Assembly (NCBI GenBank): GCA_009602735.1
Contig: WELA01001243.1
Coordinates: forward strand, 162,047 to 226,046
Direction: 5' to 3'
DNA length: 64,000 nucleotides
Source of the DNA: Mesotaenium endlicherianum
Taxonomy: Eukaryota; Streptophyta; Zygnematophyceae; Zygnematales; Mesotaeniaceae
Each line of letters opens with the position of its first letter. Position 1 is the stretch's first letter. The notes below the pieces were generated by a model. That model did not search any database, was not told the DNA's origin, and saw only the letters and a program-made list of their open reading frames with translations. Below, in pieces: positions 20,596 through 31,964 of this stretch. A program made the position numbers and the translations under genes.

Positions 20596-21339
20596 TGAAA
20601 GGGGCAGAGTGCCCTAGTGGAAGCGTAGTAACTCACGAGGAAAGGAACTAGTTGCAATCATACTAAAGAGTGCAGCGGCATACCACTAACAAAGCTTAGG
20701 AAAAATACTCAGCTTTTTGAGTAGCAAGAAACTGCTCACAAATGAACTAGGATTAAAGGCTTTGTCATTACAAACCCGTAGAAATTTACAGAAGTGAAAA
20801 CTGATAAGCAACAAAGAAGTTATGCCTATTTATAATTTTCTGCCTAAATGCTCCTCTCTAGGAGGAAGTTACGGATTTTCCTAAGTGTTCGTCAAATCGT
20901 CCCTTCCAGAATATTCGAGAGTAAGCCAGATCAGTCTAATTTGACGTGTCGGGCCGAATTGACGTCCACATACATGCATCGACATTACTAGAATATTCTA
21001 TCTTAGACGCGCTAGGCTACACCGAAACTTCTAGGTAAATTGACCTAGTCGGCACTCCGCGTCAGCCAAACTTACGTGAAGGTTTGAGTTCATTCTAACG
21101 GGCCAGATTGATCGACGCTGTCGGTCAATCTGACGGTCTCGCTCACCGCGAATTAAGGACAGTCGTCAACCGACCTCAAAACTAATTAAACTTCAAAAAT
21201 CCGTAACTCTCTCAATACTTGACCAAATTCAATGAACTTTATATCAAAATGACCACAAAAATGCACTCTACACTATTATACAATCAAAACATACTTTTAT
21301 GAAACTCAAAAATGCACTTTATAAACCTATGACCTTACA
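20596..21339 (-). repeat. Family B 5' LTR
   Basis: 744 bp, TGTAAGGTCATAGG to CTCTGCCCCTTTCA on the minus strand. TATA at 20825-20834, heat-shock-type element at 20904-20921. Followed by the right target-site duplication TGAGG at 21340. Confidence 0.92.
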
Positions 21340-21344
21340 TGAGG

Positions 21345-23084
21345 GTCTTGGCCGAGGTGGCACACAACGCTTCTGCAGCATCCCTACTGTACTTGGCTTT
21401 AGATAGCCAATTGATCAATATCTTTCCGGGCACTTGCTGGTTCCATACCCCTAGCCTTTCGGCTGACTACTCCGTCCAAATCCCCATCCATCCCTGGGTG
21501 TGGGTTTGACGTGTCGGGACCACTATGACAGTGATTACGACTTTGACATGACCGCTGACCGAGATAACTCGGTCCTTTGGTCGGTGAGTCAACACTGACT
21601 TCCCGTACCTGGGCGGCCGTGGCTTGCGCTGTGCGTGCGGCACCGTCAAGTGGATAGCAGTCGCGACACTTGGTCTGGTTCATCATGTGAAGTTCGAAAA
21701 TTTATTTGGTAGTTTTCCTTTAGTCCCTCATACGTTACGATTAAGGCGAGACTTAGCATTTACGCTCCACGTCGCAGTGAGAGCTTCAACAAAGCTTCCC
21801 TCAAAACTGCTCGCTCCATTCAGATCAGAAAGTAGGAAATCGGGATTGAGGACAAATTAGAAAGTCCTGATTGCCATCAATCTCGGAGTCGCTAACTTCA
21901 TCGACAAAAGAGTATCACAAACTTGGGCATATGAAGGGTACGTGAGCGTGGATTGGGACCTGGTTACCGGCTGATGCCGGCAACTTTGTTTGTCAGGATT
22001 AATTAGGACACAGTTGAGCACTCAAATCCGCGACAATAAGGCGGCGCAATTAATTGTCGGTTTCAGAATAAGGATGTCCAGGTCAGAGCCTGAAGGCCAC
22101 TGAACGCTATCTGAAGGACATAAGAACGCAGACAGATCTTCTGCAATGTTCAGGTTGTTGTCCTGATTACTGTGTCTAGGAACTTTACACGCTTCAGATG
22201 GGGTGGAAATACATCTTCTTTCGTGTCACTGTTCGATGCACAGTATGTGCGTCGCGCCATTGTGCCAGGATTGATCGTGACAAGAAAATCCCGACCCCTT
22301 ACGTGGAAATATGAGGATAGTTTGAGAAAACTGACAGAAAGTGCAGTAAAGTGCGTAAAAATGCACAAAAATGCACAAAAATGTACAAAAAGGTGCACAA
22401 CGAATCCAATCGGGGCGCTTTGAAGTTACTTTCTGATGGCTTGTCAGAAAAAGAGCGTGATCGGAATGATCACTGACCTTATGGTGCCTTTTGGAGCATT
22501 TTGGAGCATCCTGGAGAAACTTTAGACGACAAGTTCAGAGATTGTGAGACTTCTGCCTCCCTAAATTGATCAGATGGTACCGAATCTCGTCCTCCATCTC
22601 AAAACGCGTGCGCTTCTAAAAGGGGCCCGCCTCCAGGTCTATGTCCGGCTCTTTCTGGCACAGTCTGGCAGGTGTTCTACTTCGTACCGCTTCTTGCAGA
22701 TTCCGAAGGCGATGGAATCATGAACGACTGATATTTGACAAATTATTTTCATTTGCCTGATGGCTTGTAGGAAACTGGGCCATGCGAGGGGGTTGAGCAG
22801 GATAGGGGCAAATCGAAGGCTGTATCCATTTTTTCCGCCTGGTCCTCCTTCGGGCGTCACGTGAAATATGTACGCGTGGTGCTTCAATCTAGAAGCGGTT
22901 GCCTTCACTGTGCTTAGAGTTTCTTGCAATAACATCTGCAGTGTGAACCATCTGTAGTCAGCTTATGGTTTAACATTTTTTTTCTTTACTTGTCGTACCA
23001 ACCTGTATTTTGTGACGACTGGAGCGTGCTCCTGAAGCTAGAAACCGAGATATGTAGAGCAGAACTTTAGTGGCAGTAGCTATA
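21345..23084. other. Low-copy DNA; diverged repeat E inside
   Basis: No supported gene. The stretch 21500-21700 resembles 62480-62700 in the same orientation (shared GACTTTGAC, CGCTGAC, GTGAGTCAA and GTCGCGA words), so it is a diverged dispersed repeat of unknown class. The stretch 22355-22392 has short tandem AAAATGCAC words. Confidence 0.4.
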
Positions 23085-23900
23085 ATGGGAGAAGCTTGCT
23101 CAGTTACACCCATCCATGCTTCACATGGTGATTATGGAAGCGAAACATGGCACACTACGAATCTTGACGTAGCTGGGACTGTCGGGCATAGGTTGCTGTT
23201 TTGGAGTGATGTTGGGCAAAGAGCGTCTCCTTGGCACGATATTTTGTTAGATGCAGAGCAGCAGACCATTCCGATAGTGTGCACGCTGCCAAAATCTGGA
23301 GAGGAGAGATATCAGTTAGCATACGAAGAGCCATTCACTCCGTTGAAACCAAAGGACCGTTCTTCCTACAGCTTGTATCCTCTTAAGGCGCCTTGGAACT
23401 GTGGCTTCTTGCCCCAGACATGTGCCGATTGCGAGGAAATCACGGAGGGTACCTCTACCAATACAAGGGGACCTATTCCGGTGATTGACATAGGATCAGC
23501 AAGTGCGTACATGGGTGCTGTGTACTCTGTGAAACCATTAGCTGCACTCGCTGCAGTAGGGAGGCAAGGCCAGCTTCTGTGGAAAATTGTAGGGATAGCA
23601 TCAACGGATCCAATGGCGCAGATATTGAGCTGCCACGCTGACGTGGAGAAGCACAGGCCAGAATTGTTCACCAGAGTGCTCAGGTGGTTGACCATGAACG
23701 GCACCTATGCAGGTAGAGCTCTCTGGCCGCTCGTTCTGCACTCCCTTCTACAATTTCTTCTGAAATCGCAGGTTGTCAAAGTATCCCAACCTTGTTTCCA
23801 GGAAACCAAAAGCCACTCCTCACCAGAAACTCTGCCTTCCTTGCCTGAGTCCAACAAGTGTGACCACTTTGTACGCGCAATTCTGCGCACCACTCTGTGA
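23085..23900 (+). CDS. Pyrophosphatase-like protein (family I, PPA6-like) lacking metal-site aspartates
   Basis: The 271-codon frame from the ATG at 23085 aligns by eye with plastid/eukaryotic soluble inorganic pyrophosphatase: ASPWHDILL (47-55), YEEPFTPLK (80-88), YPLKAPWNCGFLPQTCAD (98-115), PVIDIGS (132-138), YSVKPLAALA (147-156), LLWKIVGI (164-171) and ADVEKHRPEL (185-194). These framework motifs are kept. The D-x-D-P-x-D signature that binds the catalytic metals is replaced by NTRGPIPVID, and the downstream DEGELDWK stretch reads RQGQLLWK, so hydrolysis is unlikely. After about residue 208 the similarity ends at ATGCAG|GTAGAG, a good splice donor, so the last 60 residues may be intron read-through. 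No intron interrupts the domain. It is either a pseudoenzyme or a decaying copy. Both neighbours are host DNA. Confidence 0.6.
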   Translation: MGEACSVTPIHASHGDYGSETWHTTNLDVAGTVGHRLLFWSDVGQRASPWHDILLDAEQQTIPIVCTLPKSGEERYQLAYEEPFTPLKPKDRSSYSLYPLKAPWNCGFLPQTCADCEEITEGTSTNTRGPIPVIDIGSASAYMGAVYSVKPLAALAAVGRQGQLLWKIVGIASTDPMAQILSCHADVEKHRPELFTRVLRWLTMNGTYAGRALWPLVLHSLLQFLLKSQVVKVSQPCFQETKSHSSPETLPSLPESNKCDHFVRAILRTTL

Positions 23901-25030
23901 CTTTGTCATCCAAAAAAAAAGGCTGGCATCTCATTTTCTAAGGGTTGTTCATGTCTGGCCGGCAGCTTTTGCTGAAGCTTCAGGATGATGGTCGTGATGG
24001 GTTCGGTTTTTTCACAACGCCATGAGCCTTATAAATCTATGGCTTTTGAAAAATATATAGTCGGGAGTATCCAATTTGACGTAGAAGGGAGCTGAGGAGA
24101 ACGTTGGAGCCATGGCTGGCAGATATCAGGATCCTGAAAACGTAGTATTTGCTGGCATTGAGCCAGCTTCTTTGTCCCAACTTCCGAGCCAGCTACTTTG
24201 CTCGCTGAAGTTTGAACTTTAGTGTCTGTTGGTTTGCACCGTGCTGGGTGCTCTGGCTTCATGATAAACCCGTTTTGTGCGTTAGCATTGCATGAGAACG
24301 GAGCATGCGGCGTGCAATACAGTCACAAACTCAGCCCGGCTCTTGGGAAAAAATGATACTGCAAGGGGCAGCTTGACTGGTCATCATCTCAAACCATTAT
24401 CTCGACACCGTGAACACGTGACAAGTGTTGCTCTCCGAAAAGTACTCCGCGGGGATCATATCGTGAACCCAACCTCTGTAATTTCACCTCTTCTTGCGAT
24501 GTCGATGCACCCCAGAAATCGACGACCTACCTTGTCCGTGGTGGTTAGCATCAGCGACGAGTTTGCTATAGTGATGCTATGGTTGTCCTAGCGAGGTGTT
24601 TGCGTACAAGAGAAGTCCTCCATGTGGAAGCCCGGCACTCTCTTCATCGACGTGACGTCACTCACGCCGCAGATATGCTTTTGCCAGCTTTCTCAACCTT
24701 GATAGTACTCACATGGGCGTGTTCCATTCTGTGCAACAATTCTTCTCTTGGTAACCTCGCATCCACAGCCATGGCCATACACGGAAGCGCGTGGCCGGAT
24801 CTTACGTCTTCCTCCCAGCTGGTGAATGCTTACTGATGCACTTCCCAAGGGCCATGCACATGCAACATTGGACCGGCTACGGTCCACGTCAGCCTTCCGC
24901 CACACCCTTTCTATCTGACACCCACTGCCACCAGCTGTCTGCTCGTGGGGGTGCACAATATTGCTTCTCCTAAGGACCGGGGGAAGCGATTTGAATAACA
25001 GCAACTTGATGCCTTAACTTGCTTGTGCTT
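23901..25030. other. Spacer, no gene supported
   Basis: No frame with recognisable motifs. It may hold the last exon of the pyrophosphatase-like gene or first exons of the next gene, but none can be defined from the sequence alone. Confidence 0.35.
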
Positions 25031-25032
25031 GT

Positions 25033-25214
25033 GCTTGCTCCCTTCCTCCTGCAGAGGGCAAGGGGGGCATGTTCTGGCAAAAGGACAATCTGATTGTGCG
25101 TGTGCTCGCTCTCTTGCTCCTCCTGCAGAAGGCCAGGGGGGGGGGATTTTCTGCACGAACGGCAGTCTGATGCTTTTGCTCGTCGTGCCTGTGCTTGCTT
25201 GCTCCCTCCTGCAG
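25033..25214 (+). repeat. Threefold tandem repeat of a splice-acceptor-like module
   Basis: Three imperfect copies of a pyrimidine tract plus CTCCTGCAG followed by AGGGCAAGG-like sequence, with the AG at 25053-25054, 25127-25128 and 25213-25214 (steps of 74 and 86 nt). The TCTGAT words between them repeat too. The third AG opens directly into the long ORF. Confidence 0.6.
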
Positions 25215-27556
25215 AGGGCAAGGGCGGGATGTTCTGGATGAACGAGCGGCCGGCGAACGTGGAGGTGGCGCTCACGATCGTCGCGCATGCGCACATGGCA
25301 TGGAAGGTGCTCCACGACCAGAAGATGCTGCCGGGGACCTCTGCCTCAGCAGCCGACGCGCGGCGCACTGCGGGGCTGCCAGCGTATGAGTGCCGTACAA
25401 CCCGCAGGCGCCTGAGCGAGAGCGAGGCCCCCCCAGACCTGCCCGAGCTCCTCGAGGGCGTCAGGGACGCGTACCCTCTCAACCTGCAGCGCACGCGGCC
25501 GGGCAAGCGGGGCAGCAGCCTGGACCTAGCTCCCGGCGCGAGCACGCCCCCCTGGAGTGTCGTCAGCGAGTGGAAGAAGGGGGCGCCGATACAGGTGGCG
25601 GACACCAGGCGGCCCACGGCGGTCCCGCCGTGCACGCCCAAGACGGACCCGAGCCCGAGGGTAAAGCGCGACATGACGCGCGAAGGGCACGGCGGCGGCG
25701 GTGCCTCCCGTGACAGAGGCAGCGCCGGGGGGGAGCCTGCTGGTGGGGGGGGCTCAGCCTCCTCTTCGCCCGTGAGGGCGTGGCCTCCTCCCGCAGCTTT
25801 CAGGGGGAGTGTGCCGGCCTGGGATGACAGGGACAGCCTTGCCGCGCTGTTCCACCTCCAGCAGCAGCAGCGGGCAGAAGCGGCCGAAAGGGCCGATTTG
25901 GCGCAGGAGTGGCGTGACAGGGGGATCGAAGCGGGCGGCGGCAGCGGCGACGGTGACAAGCACCTCCTTCAGGGTGAGAAGCAGCAACAGCAGCAGCCGA
26001 AGCAGCTCAGCGGGTACGGCCATGGCCTGAGGAGAGCGCGGAGCGGCGCTGAGCTTCTCTCGCCCCTCAGTCCAGATGCGGCCAGCCCCCCCCCCTCGTT
26101 TAACCCCTCCAGCGGCCCCTCTCCCTCTGTGCTGGACTTGCGGGTGTTGCTGGCATCCCCACAGAGGCCCCGGCCGCCCAACAGGACGCACGAGAGGGGC
26201 CCCCTGGGATGGGTGAGGGGGTCCGAAGAGCTGCTGCCCAACGTGCCTGGCAGCCGCCAAACTAGCCCCAGCCACACGCCCCTTTCCTCCAGCGGTCACG
26301 GCAGCCCGAGACAGCAAGGAGGGGTGGGCGGCAGCAGCAGCCAGTGGGGCAGCCCCACAGTCCGCTCGGGGGGCAGCTCCCACCAGACGAGCCCCAGCCG
26401 TCAGCCCTGCAGCGCGCAGAGCAGCCCCAGGCCCATCACTTGCGCGTCGTTGTCCCAGCGCCACGTCATGTTTGCCCCCGACGAGCCCCCGGCGGAGGCT
26501 GCCCGCTGGGCGTCAGGCCCCCCGACGGCGGCAGCTGCGGCGTTGGTGTCATCTTCCGCCGCAGCCGTAGCGGCCCACAGCACTTGGGAGGCGCTGGACG
26601 CGCTCGTCATGTCGTCATTGGACGACTGCCAGTACGCGCTCGACTCTCCGCCCCGGCAGCAGGACGCGTCGCTGCTGAGGCCTGCCTCTGAGAGGGCGTG
26701 TGAGGCCAGCGGCTGCAGAGCTGGCGGGGGAGGAGGCGGCGCGTCTCGAGAGCCTGCCCCCTATGTCCGCCAAGGGATGCCATTTGCAGACTTCAAGTCC
26801 AAGAAGGACTTGAAGAAGCTTCCTACGTTTCCGAACCACCAACGCGAGGAGGGGCTGGCTACCTCCGCCGCCACCACCACCACCACCAGCAGCAGCAGCA
26901 GCATCAGGAGGGGGGCCAGTGGAGAGCATTACCACCAGGCTAACGGGAATAGCTATACGAGGGAGAGCTCCCACAGCTCAGAGATTCACCCCAGCAAAAG
27001 CACATGGGGGGGCGCCCGGGATGTGTGGGGCAACAGCGCTGGCTCGCCTGCCAGGAGACGGCCGGAAGCTCCCCACTCTCACTCGTTATCGCCTGCGAAG
27101 TACAACGGCGGTTTGAGCACAGGCGCCGTAAAGAACCTGCAGAAGTCGCTGTCATCGTCGCGCATTCAGGCGCCGCCCCTGCCGCCCGCGCAGATGCGCG
27201 TGGTGGAGGTGGAGGAGGAGTGGGAGATCAAGCAGGAGGTGCGCTACTCTCTAAGGCGGCGGAGCAGCATGCCCGAGTGCGACATACAGGCAGAGGCGGC
27301 CGCCGCCCTGTGGCAGGCCCAGCAGAACGGGCCCGACGTGCGTGACACGCAGCTCAATCTGGAGGAGAGCGACTTCTTCCGGAGCAGCAGGAGGGGGCGC
27401 ACGCACTCGCGCCGGAGGAGTCTGCCAGAGGGATGCGCAATGCAGGACATCCTCGCGGCGCGGGAGGTCACGTGCGCGATGCAGGACATTCTTCTTGCCG
27501 GGAGGGAGGCTGGGGAACAGTTGCGGACCTTCGATGCCACAGGAGGCCTTCGGTGA
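25215..27556 (+). CDS. Long Ser/Pro/Gly-rich protein, exon of an unrecognised host gene
   Basis: About 780 codons open after the acceptor AG at 25213-25214. A possible start is the ATG at 25229 (MFWMNERPANVEVALTIVAH), but this segment reads like the middle of a protein. It then becomes low-complexity: Ser/Gly/Pro/Gln-rich with Gln runs (near 25860 and 25985), a poly-Thr/Ser run near 26870-26900, and SP/TSPS motifs. The last 150 residues are charged and contain KNLQKSLSSSRI, EEEWEIKQEVRYSLRRRSS and two copies of CAMQDIL(A/L)A-R/GRE. The RRRSSMPE and RRRSLPEG pair looks like basophilic kinase sites. Strong GC bias marks it as a host exon. The TGA at 27554-27556 overlaps a consensus donor (CG|GTGAGT), so the frame may continue by splicing. 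Function unknown; a disordered regulatory protein is a guess. Confidence 0.55.
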
Positions 27557-27694
27557 GTGATTAGGAGGCGGGAGTGGCGAATCGATAGAGCATTTTCAAT
27601 TTATATAACCTGCCCCCTAACAGTGACCTGATATCATTGTTAACTTATGGGCATGGTTTTGTTGTAGAGAGACTGTAGCTACTGTATTTTACCT

Positions 27695-27740
27695 TGTACA
27701 ATGTACTAGGATGTTGATGTACAATGTACTAGGATGTTGA
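27695..27740 (+). repeat. Perfect 23-bp tandem duplication
   Basis: Two identical units of TGTACAATGTACTAGGATG plus TTGA, side by side, about 140 bp after the long ORF. They contain the palindrome TGTACAATGTAC in each unit. Possibly 3'-UTR; role unknown. Confidence 0.8.
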
Positions 27741-29112
27741 TGTGAGGTGTCCCTGAGGAGATTATTGTGGGCCCCGTGCTTTGCAACATGCTGCTTTGAT
27801 CTGTAGGCTTTGTAGTTTTATGGGAGTTTAGGATGAGCTAGAGTAGCAGATTTTGACATGCCACTTCTGCTTTCGGCCAACAATAAGAGAGCGTTCTTAG
27901 AGTGGTTATGTTAGTGGTTGGGAACTTTGTCTGCTTTTTCCAGCAGTGAGCTCTGGCTGAAACTTTTGTAGTACCTATCTTTGCCAAAAAGATTCAGGCA
28001 CGAAAGGACACACTTTATGGTACTCATCCTTAGTGCATGCATGTTTCAAAAACATCAACGGCGCTTATGCTTGCCAGTTACTTCCTTGGTTTGGGATGAG
28101 CAAATTCCGGCGGAGTATGTCGTGGTTGATTTGCAAGCATAATGTGTCATATTATTGGAACAAGTCCAACAACATACTTGATTTATTCGTCGAGTGCCTG
28201 AGTCATGTGGAGCTCGTAGAGTTTAGCAAAGTAGCCACGATTTTTTCCAAGGCAATCCAGTTGCTGCAAATTGACAGTCTTGAGCCCGAAGTCGAGAACA
28301 TGGTTGACCTGGGTTCACAAATAATTGCCATGGGTATTTTCTGCATGCACATCCAGGAACCATTTGGCGCGTACGCGATGACTAGCTAGAGCTGAGCTAG
28401 AGGTGGTCTCGGGTGGTGTGTAGCCAGTTTATAAATATAAAAACTCCATCGTGGTTATTGTAATGCATGCAATTGGAGTTCGTACCGTGAGAAAACATAA
28501 AATTCAGAGCATATTAGAACGGTATAAGCAGGTGTACATAAATATTAATGGCACCATACAAAATCGCTCGGGGTCAGAAGTGCTGACAGGAGCTGACTCC
28601 GCAATGTCACAGGAGGAACGACCAACCAATTAAAATAACACGATTGGAATCGATCGAAAGCTTGAGGATACGGTCTAAAAAATATAGATAAGCATAATCT
28701 GTGCCAATTTGGGCATCATATGAAGCGATATCAAGGGCATTTCAAAGTTCTACATCATTTCATTTGGCTTACATGAGCATGCAATGTAACCTGGTCACAA
28801 ATGCCCATGATCTCGCACGCACGACAGGCTCCCCCACCCCCTGTTCCATATCCTACTCTTCACTAGTGTGGCTCATAGTTCAGCTTAAATTAGAAAAGCT
28901 GATAGCATATGCAGGAGCAAAACTTGCACTTCCATTTTTGGTTCACCTTGTACAGTGGCCCCTACCGCTGTTCTTTGTTCCTGTCTGATGCGCGCCATTC
29001 TTGAACTACCCTAGAAGATAAATTTGTGAAATGCTTATTGGTAGTCTCCCGCTTGGCCTAACATGACAAAATCAGTAGAGGAATCAAGCTAATTGTGACC
29101 ATCAGAGTCGAC
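27741..29112. other. Spacer before the DUF212 gene
   Basis: Contains a 118-codon open frame (28033-28389) without recognisable motifs or bias, which is not called a gene. The rest is AT-rich. The DUF212 gene's promoter should lie in the last few hundred bases, but no clear TATA box was picked. Confidence 0.4.
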
Positions 29113-31964
29113 ATGGCTGCTGCTGTCCGGGGTAGTCACTTCATTGTACAAGCTCAGAACTTTCACTCCCTACCGTGTAAAAGTCTGGTCAGATCTTCTG
29201 TACAGCTAAATGCTGGGCAATATTATGCTTCTTTTCACACAGAGATTACATCTGCTTTCTTTGGCATAAGAAGCTTTAGATCAAGTCCTAGTGTATCGAA
29301 TACGCTATGCAACGTATCAGGATGGTTGCATGAAGAGAAAAATGTGACAACATCATCACGCCAGAGCTATCGTAGTGAGAATGTACGAGGACAAACAGCA
29401 GCGAGGGCCACCTTAGCTTCCTCGGCTTCGTCACCTAAATATATCCCTTTGTACACAGTTGCGCTTGTGGCCTTTTCTCTAGTCAGAGTATTACTTAAAG
29501 TCTTCAGACAAGGTAGCCTCCAAGGGAAGCAGAGCAAGCAATTGCGGCAAGGAAAGGATCTGGCAAACGGAGGGAGTGGAGATGCAGACTGGCTCCCTCA
29601 AGAGCAAGAAAATATTGGGAAACAGCTCCTGCATCAGGGAGGGCTAGGATTGGCTCTGCTGACGGCTTCAATGCCAAATGCAGCCCGAGAGCACTTTAGT
29701 CCGCTAATCGCTGGGTTAAGAGCAAACCCTACATTTATGTCAGCCCTCATTGCTTGGACCCTTGCCCAAGTTCTCAAGGTATGCTCTTGCTGGAGCTGAC
29801 AAGCTGGCTTCTGAGTGAAGCAGCTCATGTAACCGGGTAGTTTAAGCGTAGAAGCTGCTTCTGGGATAGAATGGGCTAAGATCACTGAAGTTACTGTACT
29901 GTCCATGATCACAGTGTGTTCTAGTATGTTTCTGTTACCTACACTCTTTAATAAAAAAGTAACCACTACTTGTAACAGTTCCTGCAGTAATTGTGAAACG
30001 TAATTAGAGCCCTTTCTTTTCTCTATGTTGCTAGAATACACTGTTAGAGAACTAGTGACTGATCTGACAATGGAACCCGTTCGTATGTAGGGGCATTGGC
30101 CTATACAATAGCTGTCTCTTGGACGAGGCTGCAGTATGAGTGATTGTGATTCTCAAAGCTTGACTTAGGGCGTCCCATGTGCATCAGACCCTCTGTCAGA
30201 TTCGTGAATAGTCGTAGTCTTCTTATTCTTCCTGTTCTACCTGAAGAGCAACTTCCTTGCTTTTTGGACTACCAAAGGCTTGCTGCTATGACCACCAGGG
30301 GGCATGCTCATCATTCACACAAGAGTTTGCCGCAGTATACTTTTTGCATGAAGGCTGGCGTGAAGGGGCAATCTGTATACAGGGCTTCACTTCATGGAAG
30401 ACTCGGCATGTGCTTTGTTATATGGCAATGGCTTGCGACAATCCTTGCATGCAATTTCTTGCGTGCACTCAGTGTGTGCGTATATAAGTGTGTACATATT
30501 CATGCATATGTTCAGCAGCTTGTAAATACTGACTTTATCTGGCTTGTACGTAGCTGCTTAATCCCTGGACTAAGGAAGCAAGCAATCTGTGCCTTGAGGC
30601 AATGGTGGAGGTAGCTTGAGTGCGCCCATCACAATTAGCAAGAGAGGCCTGCATTCATTGATCTGAAGGGCACCTCTCTGCATATCTCGTGCCGGTAAAT
30701 GTGCAGGTGTTCACGACATATGCTGTGGAGAGAAGGTGGGATCCCAAAATGCTGATGGGGTCAGGAGGCATGCCATCCTCCCACTCAGCCCTGTGCTTAG
30801 CGCTGACGACATCTGTGGCCCTCACTCATGGCGTGACTGGGCCCCTGTTCCCCGTCTGCTTGGGTTTCAGCCTCATAGTGATGTATGACGCGACAGGTGT
30901 GCGCTACCATGCTGGCATGCAGGCTGAGGTGAGAACGAACAGCCTCCTTCTCCTGAGACTTGTACAACCTTTTTAAGTCTGGGGAAAACGTGCAGCACCT
31001 TCCGTCACTGCCCTACAGACCCCCTTGTCTCTTCGTGATGAGTGGGAATGGGGGCCGGCGTGGGGACGCTCCATAAGGAGCTGAATTTAAACATGCTTTG
31101 TGATAGGTGAGAAGATTGTGAGCAAGGTATTGAGCAGTGTAGTAAAGAGGTTGTCTGGGACATTCAGTGTGGTGGCTCCTCGAATGAACAAAGTGTCTTT
31201 GAATGGATTTGGGGTACTAGGTACCCGGAAGTAGAAGCCTTTGAGTCTTTTTGAGTTGAAGCATCTGTGCATCGTTTTGCAAGCGTCCACTTAGGGAGAG
31301 GGCCAACTCTCGGAAGTCGCAAGTTGGCCCTTCAAGGCATTTGAGACTCGTTCCAGCTATTCCGTTGCACATGTCACATATCTGACGATCCTGCTCAGTT
31401 CGATTGACTCCATTGCGCTCATTCAGCTGCAATCAACCCAGCTATGCATGTTGTCCCTGTCTTTGTTGCGAGTAACACACTTTATCCATGTTTTAGTTGC
31501 TCATGCGCTCCTATGTGTCCTACTTGAGCTTTCCAAGGGCAAGGAGTTCCCGCTTGGGTAATCTACTAGGTACTGCTCTTCAGCCTATTGAGGCAGTTGT
31601 GCAGACGGGTGGAGGCTACATGTCCACATGAGTCTTGCTCTTTGCAGTGTATCGGGTCTAGGTTCTGTCGTGCGTTGGGGTCGCGGCTTGAGAGGAGCTA
31701 CATTGTGTTGTATAATGTGGCATGTGGTATTGCTGTTGAATGACTATAGGTTGCTTCCTTCATGCGCTAAGAGCGTCTTGTGCTTTTTCCTGCCAGGTGC
31801 TGAATGTAATTGTGCAAGACCTTTTCCAAGGCCATCCAGTGAGTCAGAAGAAGCTCAAGGAGCTGCTTGGCCATACCCCTCTTCAAGTCGGAGCAGGAGC
31901 TGTTCTTGGTGCCGTTGTGTCATACTTCTACAACACAAGCACTTTGGCCGCAGTGGTGGTATAA
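29113..31964 (+). CDS. DUF212 family membrane protein (plant acid phosphatase/haloperoxidase-related), 3 exons
   Basis: Exons 29113-29778 (222 codons, donor AAG|GTATGC), 30707-30928 (acceptor GTGCAG|, donor GAG|GTGAGA) and 31797-31964 (acceptor TGCCAG|), all phase 0, give 351 residues. Residues 1-105 are Ser/Arg-rich with few acids, like a plastid transit peptide; about 110-130 is hydrophobic. From about 200 the DUF212 domain follows: FMSALIAWTLAQVLK, VERRWDPKMLMGSGGMPSSH, LFPVCLGFSLIVMYDATGVR, HAGMQAEVLNVIVQDLFQGH and KLKELLGHTPLQVGAGAVLG. The GGMPSSHSA motif resembles a PAP2 phosphatase motif, though the biochemical role of the family is not settled. It is intact, with conserved exon joins, and is the best-supported host gene in the window. 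The ATG chosen is the first in frame; an in-frame GTG lies 18 nt upstream. Confidence 0.88.

Larger units (their letters stand above)
15726..21339 (-). mobile_element. Complete family B Ty3/Gypsy chromovirus, 5.6 kb, broken coding
   Basis: LTRs at 15726-16468 (3') and 20596-21339 (5'), PBS at 20582-20593, PPT at 16469-16488. It is flanked by a perfect TGAGG duplication (15721-15725 and 21340-21344). Internal order on the minus strand is gag, protease, RT, RNase H, integrase, chromodomain. Several stops and frameshifts, and a missing RT N-terminal part at the N at 19066, make this copy non-autonomous. The chromodomain downstream of integrase places it in the chromoviruses. Confidence 0.92.

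Noticed and set aside
28033-28389. 118-residue open frame
   Set aside because: No recognisable motif, no codon bias like the host exons, no splice support.
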